The notes beneath the pieces were generated by a model. It ran no database searches. It was not told the origin of the DNA and was given only the letters and a program-made list of their open reading frames with translations. From Syngnathus acus (taxonomy: Eukaryota; Chordata; Actinopteri; Syngnathiformes; Syngnathidae): a stretch of DNA of 64,000 nt. Below are positions 31,681 through 43,308 of the stretch, piece by piece (the stretch's first letter is position 1; every line of letters starts with the position of its first letter). Location of the stretch: assembly GCF_901709675.1 (NCBI RefSeq), contig NC_051106.1:2118001-2182000 (forward strand), read 5' to 3'. The position numbers and the translations under genes were made by a program.

Positions 31681-32477
31681 GTCCTAATACTCCCTAAATC
31701 GTCAGACATGGTGGTGTGCTCTTCATGCTGCACTACCCTGGCACAAACTCTGCTCTCGTCAGTCCAAAACAACAAATAAACAAAGATAGGTTGCCTATAG
31801 CAACCACCGCCTGTTTGTTAAGATGGTTGCCAATGGCAACAGGGAGTTTCTCATCAACAGGAAATGAAGGAGGAGAGCATAGATCACTTCCCATTATATG
31901 ATGTCACCAGGGATCACATTGTTAACAATTATCAAACCGATGAAAGCAAAACTTAACCACTGTGAAAAAAATCTGACTGCTAGCATGCTAGCTTGCACGC
32001 CATCCACCCACCAATGTCTCCAACGCAACCTGACTGGATTTTCCTGGAAGTCATTATTATTATAAAGTCTAGCTTACCAAAAAAAAAAAACCTCTGGATC
32101 CAATTACAAGTACTTTTCTTCTGCTTTTTTTTTTCTTTTTGTTGTTGTACAGTAGAGAGAAGGACTTTTAACTTGCACATTAACGCACTGATGTTGTAAA
32201 AAAGAGCTGTGGGCATGCAGGAAGGAACTTATTTGAATTGTTTATTGTTTTTCTATGAACACACCAAGCAGACTTTACAGAAGAGCATGCTTGTTTCCAG
32301 TCATTAAGAGCACATTTCACCCTAAAATCGAATTTTTACTGGCAGTTTAAATACTGCTAAGAAATCTGACTAACGCGATAGAGGAAAAATATAAACAGTA
32401 TGTTCGTATATTAGATTTAGAAAGGACAAAGAAATAAGACAAGGTGGAAAAAGGGCTTGGAAAAAAACATTTTACAT

Positions 32478-32806
32478 CAGGGGTGTCAAACTCCTTTTTT
32501 TCGCCGGCCGCATTGTAGTCATAGCTTCTTTCGGAGGGCCATTATGACTGTCAACACAAATAAATGTATGAGCACCTCATACTATACACAGTAAAAGCTA
32601 TAAAACAAACTGACAAATAACTCGTTTTCAAATCAGATGAGTAAAAACTGGTCAAATAATAAAAAAAAAATATATTATTAAAAGTGAAGACAATTTGCAA
32701 TTCTAGTAATGACACACAAATGTGATGCACAATTTGTCTTCGCTGGCCACATAAAATGATGTGGCGGGCTGTATCTGGCCCCCGGGCCTTGAGTTTGACA
32801 TCTGTG
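32478..32806. mobile_element. hAT-type MITE with 8-bp TSD
   Basis: The 329-bp element starts CAGGGGTGTCAAACTC and ends GAGTTTGACATCTGTG, an imperfect inverted repeat. It is flanked by the 8-bp duplication TTTTACAT at 32470-32477 and 32807-32814. There is no coding capacity. Confidence 0.88.
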
Positions 32807-32814
32807 TTTTACAT

Positions 32815-34909
32815 TATTACATGGTGACAAATGACCAAACCTCATAGAACAAAAGGGTTTCTTTTAGGTGGAATATGTGACAAGGGCCTCTTAACAGTAA
32901 TGCGGTAGGATTCGGGGACATGGAAGGCTGACCTCAAAGTGTGAGGATCTGTTCTGGATCCCTCCTCGTTTCAAAGTGCCAAAATCAGCACAGATGAGCT
33001 CATCTGACCAGAAACCGCAAACACAATTTCATCGGCCTGGCCTGGGCGGTGACCTTCCTTCCTTCCTTCCCGTGTGTTGCAAAGCAAGCGTGTGCCAACA
33101 CGTGGGTGTCGTCAAATGCCTTCCAGAGCAATACACGGCGGGAAGCAGCTGCTAGACAAATCCACAGCACCCTTTTTCTATTCTTCTGTCAAAGTTTTTC
33201 ACTTTTACCGTGACAAAGTATGGGAGTATTAAGACAAGAGACACTTAATTAGGTACACTTGCACAAGTTTATGGATTAGATGTGACTATGGAGTGCGAAC
33301 AACGGCGGCAGTGTAAAACTGAGACGAGGTGTTGAGTCGGAGGACAACGAGCCGCAAAATGGAATGTGATGACGCAAACAGACAACAAAAGCATTTTTTG
33401 GTCCCATAGTGACTAAATGCGGCAGAAATAACGTGAGTATCAGCGATGTGAGCATTCAGCTGCTGCTCTGATGTCACTACATTGCTCCCACCGTTCCCAC
33501 GATACAGTGGGCTCCCCCGAGGACCCTCGTTTGGGAGCATATCACTTAGGAAAACATGGGTACCGTGATTGTGTTATTGCTACAGGAGGCGGTTGCCGTG
33601 GAAACATCACTTTTCTCAGACACGCGGCATTCCAACCGACCATCAAGGCTTTTTTTTTCCCCTCTCATTTTTGGAGGTCTTCAAGTTCAAACAAAGCATT
33701 CGTAAAGCTTCACTTCAAAGATCAGAATGAAAAGTAGGATGAAGTTCTGCGTCGTAGAAGTAGCAGGCCTACTACTGTTGTAGTCGTTGGAGTTGACATA
33801 AAAAAAAGTATGAAAGTTCTGTATAGTAGCAGAAGTAGTGGGAGTAGATTACATTTAAAAAAAAATTATATACTAAATATTATAATAGTATTAAGCCTGT
33901 ATAGTAAAGTATTAGTAGCACATGAAGTTCAGTACAGTATAAAAAACATGAAAAGTAATATTAATTGAAGTTCTGCTTAGTAAACAACATAAATACTAGT
34001 ATGAATTTCCGCTAAAATTAGTAGTAGACAAAAAAGTAATCTGATTTATTTTATGGAATTAGTAGTCGTGGACAGCATGTTTGTGTCGTACTAGAAGTGG
34101 TGCGACTGGTGACACAACACTCCGCATACTGTTCATAGCTGCTCGTGCTTTTCTCTCGGGAAGAATGCGAACGAGGACAAGCGACTTCATTTCTGCTTGT
34201 CAACATTGACAAGCAGCAATTAGGCGCAGGAAGTGGGTCCTTGTTTACCTTCTACGTGTGTAACCAAATATGTCGCCAAGACGCTTCCTAGTTTCCAACT
34301 TCACAAACACATGAACACGTGAAACTTTCAACCACTCCCTTGCACAAATGACGAGAGTGGAGTTTCTTGCACTTTGGCATCAAAAACACTCCCAAGTCTC
34401 ACCCGACACCGGACGGCCTCCACGATGCCACATACCGGAAGTGATGTCACAGACAGCAAGCGGCATCAAATCATTCAGATTTTCTTCTCTTCGGACACTT
34501 CATTAGGGACACCTGCCTAATCTATAACGGGATGCAAAATTCAGTAGTGGCTAAAAGAAACATCAAAAGAGGACCATCTGAATTTATTTAACGACTGCAC
34601 AATAGCAGAGCAGTGCAATTGCTCCACCCTACGGCGACGTTGGTCAATTACACATCTACTCTAACATTAAATTTAATTCTGCATGTACGGAATTAAGAAT
34701 AAAAAAAACTATGCATATTTTTCATCAGATGCATTACATTTTGTAAAAAAGAAATTTCTATATATATAATGCGAATTCCTATGAATTTTGAAGTACATAC
34801 CAATTATACATACACACATTACATTGTAAACATATGTATGAAACGACACTGCATTAGCTTTAAATGTTGAAGCAAAAACGCAGGCGCCAGACTGTGCATG
34901 TAGTGTGGC
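32815..34909. other. Spacer between crip1 and crip2
   Basis: No gene recognised. It includes AGTAGTAG-rich sequence (33750-34080) and two short stretches with the ATTAGGTACAC motif (near 33250, and a variant near 34500). Confidence 0.45.
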
Positions 34910-34915
34910 TTTATT
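34910..34915 (-). terminator. Candidate polyadenylation signal of crip2
   Basis: AATAAA on the minus strand, about 700 nt past the crip2 stop codon. It is the best candidate seen; other AT-rich sites exist. Confidence 0.4.
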
Positions 34916-35618
34916 GCATCTTGGAAACAACAGACACCACAATCTGTTAACAACAGAAACAGGTGGAGACGACCACGAATATTAATAATAATAAAACATG
35001 TGTCTGCCATACATTGAGTGCAAAGCTAAACTAACAAGAGCAACACATGGCAGTGTCTACACTAAGGAAACACTTTGTCATCGAACAGCTTTATATCTAC
35101 TGAATGTGTTGAAATGACAGGAATACTTTTTTGGTCCCCAATGGGGGTGATTCATGGCCTCGCCTGGCTTGACCTTGCAATGGTTGCCGCCCAATGGCAG
35201 GGCGCAAACAGGCCGACAAGCACTCACACTCACATTCACACTTCAGGACATTTTCAAATGTCCAAACAAAGTTAACATAAGACGATAATAACGGTGCTGT
35301 AACAGTCAACTTTAGCATGTCGTCAGGCTGTCAGAACTATTAAATATGGCAATGAGAAAAAATACACGAGTTCCATTGGCAACACAACAATCTCCTGCTT
35401 TTTCTGTCCTCGACACCACTGAAATTTTCTGTGGTCAAAAACATCTATTTTTTTCTTGAAAGGAAAGGCCATGCAAAACTTGGTCGTGAGGAACATAACT
35501 CATGTGTGCAGGATTTTTTTCAAAAACAGTTGCTCGGAACAGTTGGGATAAAGGAGAAGATGCGGAACAAGTTGTCAGGAGAAGGTGGCGATTGAGGAGG
35601 GAAGGGAGGGTAGCGGAG

Positions 35619-37428
35619 TCACTGCTGGGCGGGCTCATAGATGTAGCTGCCCACGCCGCCCGTGTTGACGCCTGGAGAAGGAAGAAGCACAAAGGGCCAC
35701 AAGTCGGGCAAGGCTCATTTGCATAAAGGGCGCTGGAGTACACGGGTGGGCAAAGTCAGGTACAAGAGTGGTCAGGTACAAATGGTGGTCATGCTTCGAC
35801 ATCAGTTTGACTTCATATTCATTCTATGAATTGATTTTTAATTCATTTAACTTACTTTAATTTATTTAATTTTAAAAGGTGTTCACCACATCTACAAACG
35901 AGTTGGCCCTTGAGTACAAAACTTTGCCCACTCCTCCCTTGTGGAGTCTGCGTGAACCACATTCAGGTTACGGTGGAGCTGATGATATTCAACGGGTCAA
36001 CAGCGCCTCCTAGCGGTTACCTTTGGGCCCAAAGAGCACAGCGTAGCATGGCTTGTGGCAGTAAGGCTGGCCGTCGTGCTGGAAACATTATTCAAAAAAT
36101 AAATAAATGTAGTGATGACAAAGTGATGACTGCATAAGTTTTAGCAGCATAGTATCAAAAAAGTGGCTAAATTGTAGCGTCATGTTGCCGGCGGTTACCT
36201 CGGCGTGGCCACCGGCAGACAAAGTCTTGCTGCATCTCTCGCAGCGCAGGCAGGGGCGATGCCAGTCTTTGCCCAGCGACGTCACCTTCTCGGCTGCATC
36301 ACGCGACACACGCAAGGATCAAAGTTGCTTCAAGTCGCCTCATTTAAATGCATTGTCTTACTCACCGAAATACACCTTCTTGTTACATCTGGGGCACATG
36401 TTGGCCTCGCCGGAAAAAGTGGTGATGCCTCCAGCTGTGCGCGCACACACAAAATTGTTTACAAAAGAAAACATTAGCACAAAGATAACATTGGCTCGAC
36501 AGTATTTTTGAGTCACTCAGGCGGGTTTTTTCGAAGGTTGCCAACCAAAAGCACAACTATACTTTTACATGTACAAGCTAGACAAACAGAGAAAGTCTAC
36601 GCATAATGTAATATCTGAATCACCTTTGGACGGAGGCTTGGCGGCGAACATCTTCTTTTCCTCGGCCTGCCCAAGGGCGTCGTCCCCGCCGGTTGACGAA
36701 GCGCTGCTGGCCGGTGCGTCGTACACGTAGGAACCGGCGCCGCCGATGTTCACACCTGCAAACATTCAAAGTGATGCTGAAATGCATACCTTCATTTAGG
36801 ATTAAAAAAAAAAAAAAAAAACCTCATCATGTAATGCACCTTTGGGTCCAAAGAGGGCAGCATAGCACGGCTTGTGGCAGTAGGGCCTTCCGTCATGCTG
36901 AGAAGACAGAATAGGATGCATGTGATGCTTGAGAATGAACTCCCATTATTGTGTGTGTGTGTGTGTGGGGGTTAAGATCTGTCACAACGAAAACAATATT
37001 TCAAAAGGCAGACTGCATGCTTCATAGGACTGCACCTAAAAAAAAAAAAACACTAAATGTGTGACTCTTTCCAAAAAGGGACACTCTTTTCCACCTGACT
37101 GATGATGTCATCGCCGCCGGACCGCTCCACCCAACACAAAACACGTCAAGTTTCCACTTGAACCCTTGCCGGCCCGTTGCATGCTGGGAATGCGGTGGGG
37201 AGTGTGACCGAGGCCCCCGGGGAGGGAAGGGAGGGTGACCAGCAGTCCAGCGCTTAATGACTACAGATGAGGAGAAAGTGGCAGCTCGCATTCTGACAAA
37301 ACACTTTTTGTGTAATTGTCATCAAAAGCGAAAGTAGCTGGAAAATATTTCAATGTCAGTGTGGGAAGCCGACTGCTGGGAAGCGAGTGGGCTGCACTGC
37401 TGATAGATGGAGCGAGCGCACAAAAAAA

Positions 37429-37497
<69 letters not shown>

Positions 37498-40400
37498 ACG
37501 TGATGTTCTGAGAAAGCCATCAGCCGGGTAGTAAAAATCCAGAGCTTCACTTATCAAATCAAAGCGAAGGACACAGCAATCCAGTTCACACACACGTGCA
37601 CGCGCACGCACACGCGAGTGACACATTCTGAAGAGGTTGAAAGCAGGAAACTGTGACAACTACGCAGCATTGAACGCAACAAGTCTTGTTAATAAACAAC
37701 AATGGAGGAGGAAGGAAAAAAAAAACCCCCTCAAAGTCAGAGGTGGGACTGACTGACCTGTGCTTGAACTAAAAACAAAAAAAAGTTAAAATGTGACTGT
37801 CATTTTCTTTTTTTACCTGTACAAAAATTACATCTAATGAAGAAAGATCCAATGATGATCTAAAAATAAAAACAGACAAGAGGGCTCTCGCTTGAGTTGT
37901 GGCCAAAATGTGGTCATACTGACCTCAGCGTGGCCGCCGGCGTTGAGCAGCTTGTTGCAGCGGTCGCACTTCAGGCACAACTTGTGCCAGTCCTTGCCCA
38001 GCGAGGAAACCTTCTCGGCTGCATGGGGGGAGAGGACACACAAACAACGACACGCAAGCGTGAGTGCGACACACACAACAACAAGGCTCGGTCTTTGTTC
38101 TTTGTCAGAAGAACGATGAACTTGTTTTGCAATGGTGTCATCAGGCCAAGCCAGAGATGACTGGGGATGCCTGTGAACCAGACAGGATGCTACGATGATG
38201 TCATCAAGGGACAGACACGCAGCTATGCGGTCCAGGTCCAGCTGGAGCCGGACCCCCTCCTTCCCAAGTCCTTTGTGTATCCCCCTGCCCCTCCCCTTCA
38301 GTTTACAGTTCACCCATCCTGCCTCAGATGACCTCACCCACACCGTCAAAACTGAAAGCTAATTTCAATTTTGGAGGTTTTACTTGCGGTTAAGCGTACC
38401 TCAACATTAGAATAGGGGTACAATCAAAATCTCAATTTACGCACGTTCCAATCAGTTGAATTTTAAAACGGCATTAATTCTTCCCGACGCATTTTTTGCT
38501 CAGTGTTTTCAATTTTTTAAAAATGGCACAAAAATATGAAATAGTTCCTTGCAAGTGTTTTAATTTTGTACCCAAATTTTTTTTTGTAGTTCCAGACTGA
38601 CCTAATAATACTCACTCCAACAATAAGTCTGTTCGCACACAACGGTGCCCCAAGGAACCGTGCGGGGGCTGCAGAGGAAAGGCCTTCTCTTATCACGGTG
38701 GGACACAAATAACCGGATACCCAAATGGGTTTCTGACCAAAGACCCCCCCCAACAAATATCCCGTCAAATTCCTGCGATGAAACTGTTTCCGTGCAAGTA
38801 ACCAAAGCAAACATGGGGAAGTCAAACATTGAAGTCCAGGCAGTGCAATGCAGATGGAGCGCTAATGTTAGCCGCTAGCGTTAGCTGTTGACTGGCTCGC
38901 CCAACGTTGGAAAAAAAACTAGATTTACAAAGTATAATTTAGACAATGGTCAGATAAATTCCACACTAATTTATTGTTATCATCGAGTGCCTCGTAGTTC
39001 GAAGGTGCGCGGGTTCGAATCTTTGGTTGAAGTTTGGCGGCTCACAATCGTCACCTTTGTGCGACTTTCACCGTTTGTGTGTCACGACGTAACGCAGAGG
39101 TGTCAAGCAACAGTCCCCGCCGCTTTTTGATTAATCCCCTCGAAAATCCGAGGACGCCCATCAACATCCTGACACCTCTCTCTCTCGGTTCTAAAAATAG
39201 ACCTGCCCGCCACTGGGCCTGTACTCGAGTGCACATCAGAGAATGAAAAGCGTATTGTTAAAGAAAAAGAAAAAAAAAAAGTGTTGTGATTGTGAGTGTG
39301 GTGAGTGGGGGAGGTGGCTCAGCGTGTGTGGCCTAGATGATGCTTCCAACCTCCCCACCCCCAGTGAAGCCGGATCAAAATCCTCATTATCTGCGGGAAT
39401 GACATGTCAAGGATTCAGCTGGACGGTTACCCTAACAACACATCAACTGGATGTGGCGGATCCCACCGACGACTTAATCGCGCTCGATTTGTTCGGACCG
39501 AACCGAGACCAGACAGACTAAAGGGCTCGTCCTTCCTCTCAAAAGTGACGACACCCCAGGGTAGTGATTGTTTTTTCATTACGCAGCGGATATCCCAGAA
39601 TGCAGCATGGCGGGAATGTCCCGACAATCTATAAATCGAGCGCGGCGTTTTCAAGCGCGGAGGTTGGATGGTAATGGCTTTGACAGACGCAGGAACGCCA
39701 TGCCGAGCTACAGCGGGAATTTGGATGCCCTTTATGATTGGTCCCGTCGACTGGTCGCAGTTCAGCCTGTGGTACCGCTGCAGCTCTCTCTTTCTGTGGC
39801 TCGGCCCGCGGCTGATGCAATTTTGTGACAAAATTCAGCTCTGTAGGTCGTTGGTCGCCTCGGCCAAGTCGAAGTTCCCCGGGCGGGCTTAGCGCCCCTC
39901 CCTCGGCGGATAAAAAGAGGCCGACCTTGTGAATTCTTCCGTCTGACGTAAATGGGCTGCAGTTAACTCGCATCCTGTCTGGGTTGGTCACAGAAAGCCG
40001 ACGGGCAAAACGCCAGCCCTGCCTCGGTGACGAGTTTCTCGCTTTAGCTTTGAGAGAATTGTCACAAAAAGTCACAAGTGAGCTTCCTCAGCTGGCAAAG
40101 TGATACTGGTTACTGGACCGATTTAATGAGTCAATGTCCTCAGCAAAGTAGTTTGGCCGCTGTCAGGTGAAACGTGACGCGCGGTACTTTCAGTGCTTTC
40201 ACCTGCGTCACCATGATGGGATCGTGTTTGCACCTCCAAAAAGGCAGAGGCAGCCTGGCATTGAGCGGCGGTTACGCAATGGCAGAGCGCGGGAAGCGGC
40301 AACTCAAGAAAATGGACGTTACGTAAGCAACGAGGAGCATTCATGCGGTCGGGCGGAAAAGCGGCCACTCTGCTGACGGCAGGATAAAAAAAGGATATTG

Positions 40401-42546
40401 TGTGGTCAAAGTGGCATTTAGGTGTGGGGAAAAAAAGAAGGAAGGGGGGAAAAAAAGTGCGGCTGATGGAGGGGACGCCAGGGGGGGGAAAAAAAAAGCC
40501 TTGTGTGAATGGAGACGTCGCCTCTAATTAGAATGCATGAAGCACTTTTGGGACACTCCTGTTTGGCTGCCTTGTGACATGGAGCGCGGTTCCCCAAATT
40601 GGAAATTTGAGAAATTGATGCATCAAGCAAGACCTCAAAAAAACTTGAACTTTTCGCCATGAGTTCCTTGTTTTTGTGTTGTTTGGCAGCTTTTAACGTC
40701 AGCCGACAGACGAGCAGAGGCGCGACATCATAACAACACCGTCTTAATGCAAGCAGATCATCTGCGTTTATTTGACCATCAATCTCAAAGTAACCAATGG
40801 AAAGTTCCACTAACATTTCCACCCCAGACTGTGGGATTGATTTTTTTTTTCTTTTTCTAAAGAGGGGAGTCAAGTGTTTTGACTTGTCGCCTGCTACGAT
40901 GCGATAAATGGCGACAACAGCTGGAAGTCGCCAAGAGTAGCTTACCACCATCGACCGCCAAAGGAATTACAATCAGTCAAACGGGGCAGGAAATGGCTTT
41001 TTTCCGCCCGGCCGTTTGGAATCCACCCTGCCACCGAGTTCGGTGCGGCGGCCTCTTTGGAACTCGCTAAATCTGGAATTGAACCGCAGCACGAGTAGGC
41101 TGAACGCGGCGAGCTGCATCAGCAACATGAACAGGAACTTGTAAACCTGCGACAGAACCGACCGACCCAATGTGTCGCGAATTATATATTATTCCCGCGC
41201 CATTCCAGGACGAGTGCTGAGTCCACAGAATCTCAAATCATCTGAAAACCTCAAAGAGTTGCCACGTTAACTGTCTTCTTCCATGTCCCTTGTCATGTGG
41301 GTTTTCTTTCTTTTTTTCCTGAGAGATGACTGGAACTTAAATACCGTAGCAAACGCCTCCTCGTGACGCTAAGCTAGGCGTGCGCGCTTGTCTCCCCCAT
41401 CATCTTTACGTCAACACCGCACGGGAGGCGACACACCCTGAGCAGAAATAACTCTGCTGTTACATAAAATGACCGCTCACTTCAAGCGTCTTGCGTATGC
41501 TTCCCTGGGCCCGTGTTTTGGTTTTTTTTCATTTTCTTTTTTGGCGGGATGAGCAGCAGCTGTGTCACGCTACTTATGTAATTGATTTAGAGGCCAGAAA
41601 TTAAAGGCCTGGTTGTGTTGGTTTAATCTGCATGATTGAATCAACACAGCAAATCCATCATATACCATATATGCATTTAAATATATTTTTTTAATTACAA
41701 GATCCAGATCCTTGTTGACATCGAAGCCTGATGTGGGCATATGGTGTTTTTGCACACTTGGCAAGAGTGTCGCCCTCATTCGCTGCCAAGCTGCCGTGTG
41801 GGCCACAACAACAAATTAAAATGGCGGTAATCTATGAGTCGTCAAATGATAACTGAGATGGTGATTATGTAGTTTTAATCATGTGTGATTACACTGCTTT
41901 TACTTTCTGAATGAAAGTCAGAATGTCGGTACCGTGACATCACTAACTGAACAATGCAGACAAGTGGGACAACTTAAAAAGCAACATACATGATGCTAAC
42001 TATTTTTTTCGCTATGGAAAATCATGTGGTTGGTCTTCTTTTTGGAAAATGAACGATACAGACAAATGTAACATTTTTATCAGTAATTATTTTCAAATGC
42101 TACATCAATCTCTTTGGGAAATGAATGACGGAGACAAGTGCACCACTGACTGTATGAGCAGTTACAAAAGTACAGCAGAGTATACTAAATGTGAATGTTT
42201 AAACGACCACATTTGTGACGATATTTGCTTTTTCCCCCCTCCTGAAGTTGGCCTCTGACAATCATTTACATTTCCCAAGTGACTCTCTTATTATACTTAA
42301 AGGAAGTAAAACGTAAAAATTTAAATTAGTAGCAGTGTGGAGGTATGCCTAACTTACTATTTTGAAGTCAAAATTCAGGATATATTGCTGTTATATTAAG
42401 ATGAGCTAACGTGGTTAAGGGGGAAAAAATCGATATTTTGGCTAGTGCGACTACAATTGGGTCAATTTACAGCGAAAGCAGAAAAACGGGTGAAAGTACT
42501 CACCGAAGTAGACCGTCTTGTCACACTTGGGACATTTTGAAGCCAT
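35619..42546 (-). CDS. crip2: Cysteine-rich protein 2 (two LIM domains)
   Basis: Eight exons on the minus strand: 42504-42546, 37924-38018, 36840-36897, 36624-36755, 36366-36434, 36199-36293, 36021-36078 and 35619-35671. They sum to 603 bp, 200 residues. The protein starts [17 protein letters not shown]1 covers about residues 5-57 ([32 protein letters not shown]). A linker follows with [21 protein letters not shown]2 covers about 122-175 ([30 protein letters not shown]). The tail is [17 protein letters not shown]. This double-LIM layout with two GVN-GSY(I/V)Y linkers identifies CRIP2, which mammalian work links to cardiovascular and smooth-muscle biology. Intron 1 is long (about 4.5 kb) and carries a SINE remnant; intron 2 carries a 65-bp TG repeat. 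crip2, crip1 and mta1 share one orientation. Confidence 0.95.
37432..37496. repeat. TG microsatellite in crip2 intron 2
   Basis: About 32 uninterrupted TG units. Confidence 0.97.
38985..39060 (+). mobile_element. Fragment of a tRNA-derived SINE in crip2 intron 1
   Basis: The segment has a B-box-like GGGTTCGAATC after CTCGTAGTTCGAAGGTGCGC, as in the head of the fish SINE seen elsewhere in the window. The rest is too degraded to place ends. Confidence 0.35.
39061..42503. other. crip2 intron 1, remaining part
   Basis: No extra coding exon was found. A minus-strand open frame at 40418-40951 (177 codons) has no recognisable domain and is interpreted as chance. Confidence 0.4.
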
Positions 42547-42674
42547 GTCTGGAGAGAAGGGTGATGTTTTGTGGTTGAATGGGAGCAACGTGCGTCCTGT
42601 TGTCGGCCCACAACGAGTGTCGTCGTGACGTCCACACGAGCGCCAGAGTCTAGTCAAGCGGGCTGCCGTTGCTC

Positions 42675-42682
42675 ATTTGCAT
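42675..42682 (-). promoter_or_regulatory. Octamer motif upstream of crip2
   Basis: ATTTGCAT on the plus strand is the octamer ATGCAAAT on the minus strand, 129 bp upstream of the crip2 ATG. A nearby GTGACGTCCA resembles a CRE half-site. Their function is inference. Confidence 0.3.
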
Positions 42683-43308
42683 AGCCGCGCCTTCGGTGCA
42701 TTCACGTGCATCGGGAAAAGAAACACTCGGTTTACAAAGCAGGATAAGCGATACGAAAAAAAATACAAACATGTAAATAAATACTGCATTTTACAAATAA
42801 TATACAAGATGCAATAATAATGAATGAATAAAATATACATGACAGATACTTGAAGTCACTACTGGGGAATTTAATTTTGATTCATTTTATTTTCTATCCG
42901 TTTTTAATTCAAACCTATTTTAATTAAATTTGTATGAATGAATATGAATATATTATCACTGCATGATTGAGAAAAATGATTGTCTAATAAAAGAAAAACT
43001 CAATGCTAATAAAACTCCATCCATTCATCCATTCTCTGAAGCGCTGTTTAAAGGAATTAATAAAGGGGAAAGTGACTGAACCACCCACAAACGTCTTGGA
43101 GTGTATCAAACTCAAGGCCCCAGTGACGTGCGGTGAGGTTCATGACTGGGAAGGCACTGACGTCACCTCAGAGGAGGCAAGGCAGGAAGTTGCCTCCTCC
43201 GAGCGACTCGTCTTCGGTTTTAACATAACTAAAAATTCAGCGATTTTGGTTCAAAATGATACAGAACTACTGAAATTAAAAGGAAAATAATAAAATTATA
43301 ATAAAAAC

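Noticed and set aside
40418-40951. 177-codon minus-strand open frame in crip2 intron 1
   Set aside because: Sits in an intron with poly-G/A tracts and has no recognisable domain or splice signals.
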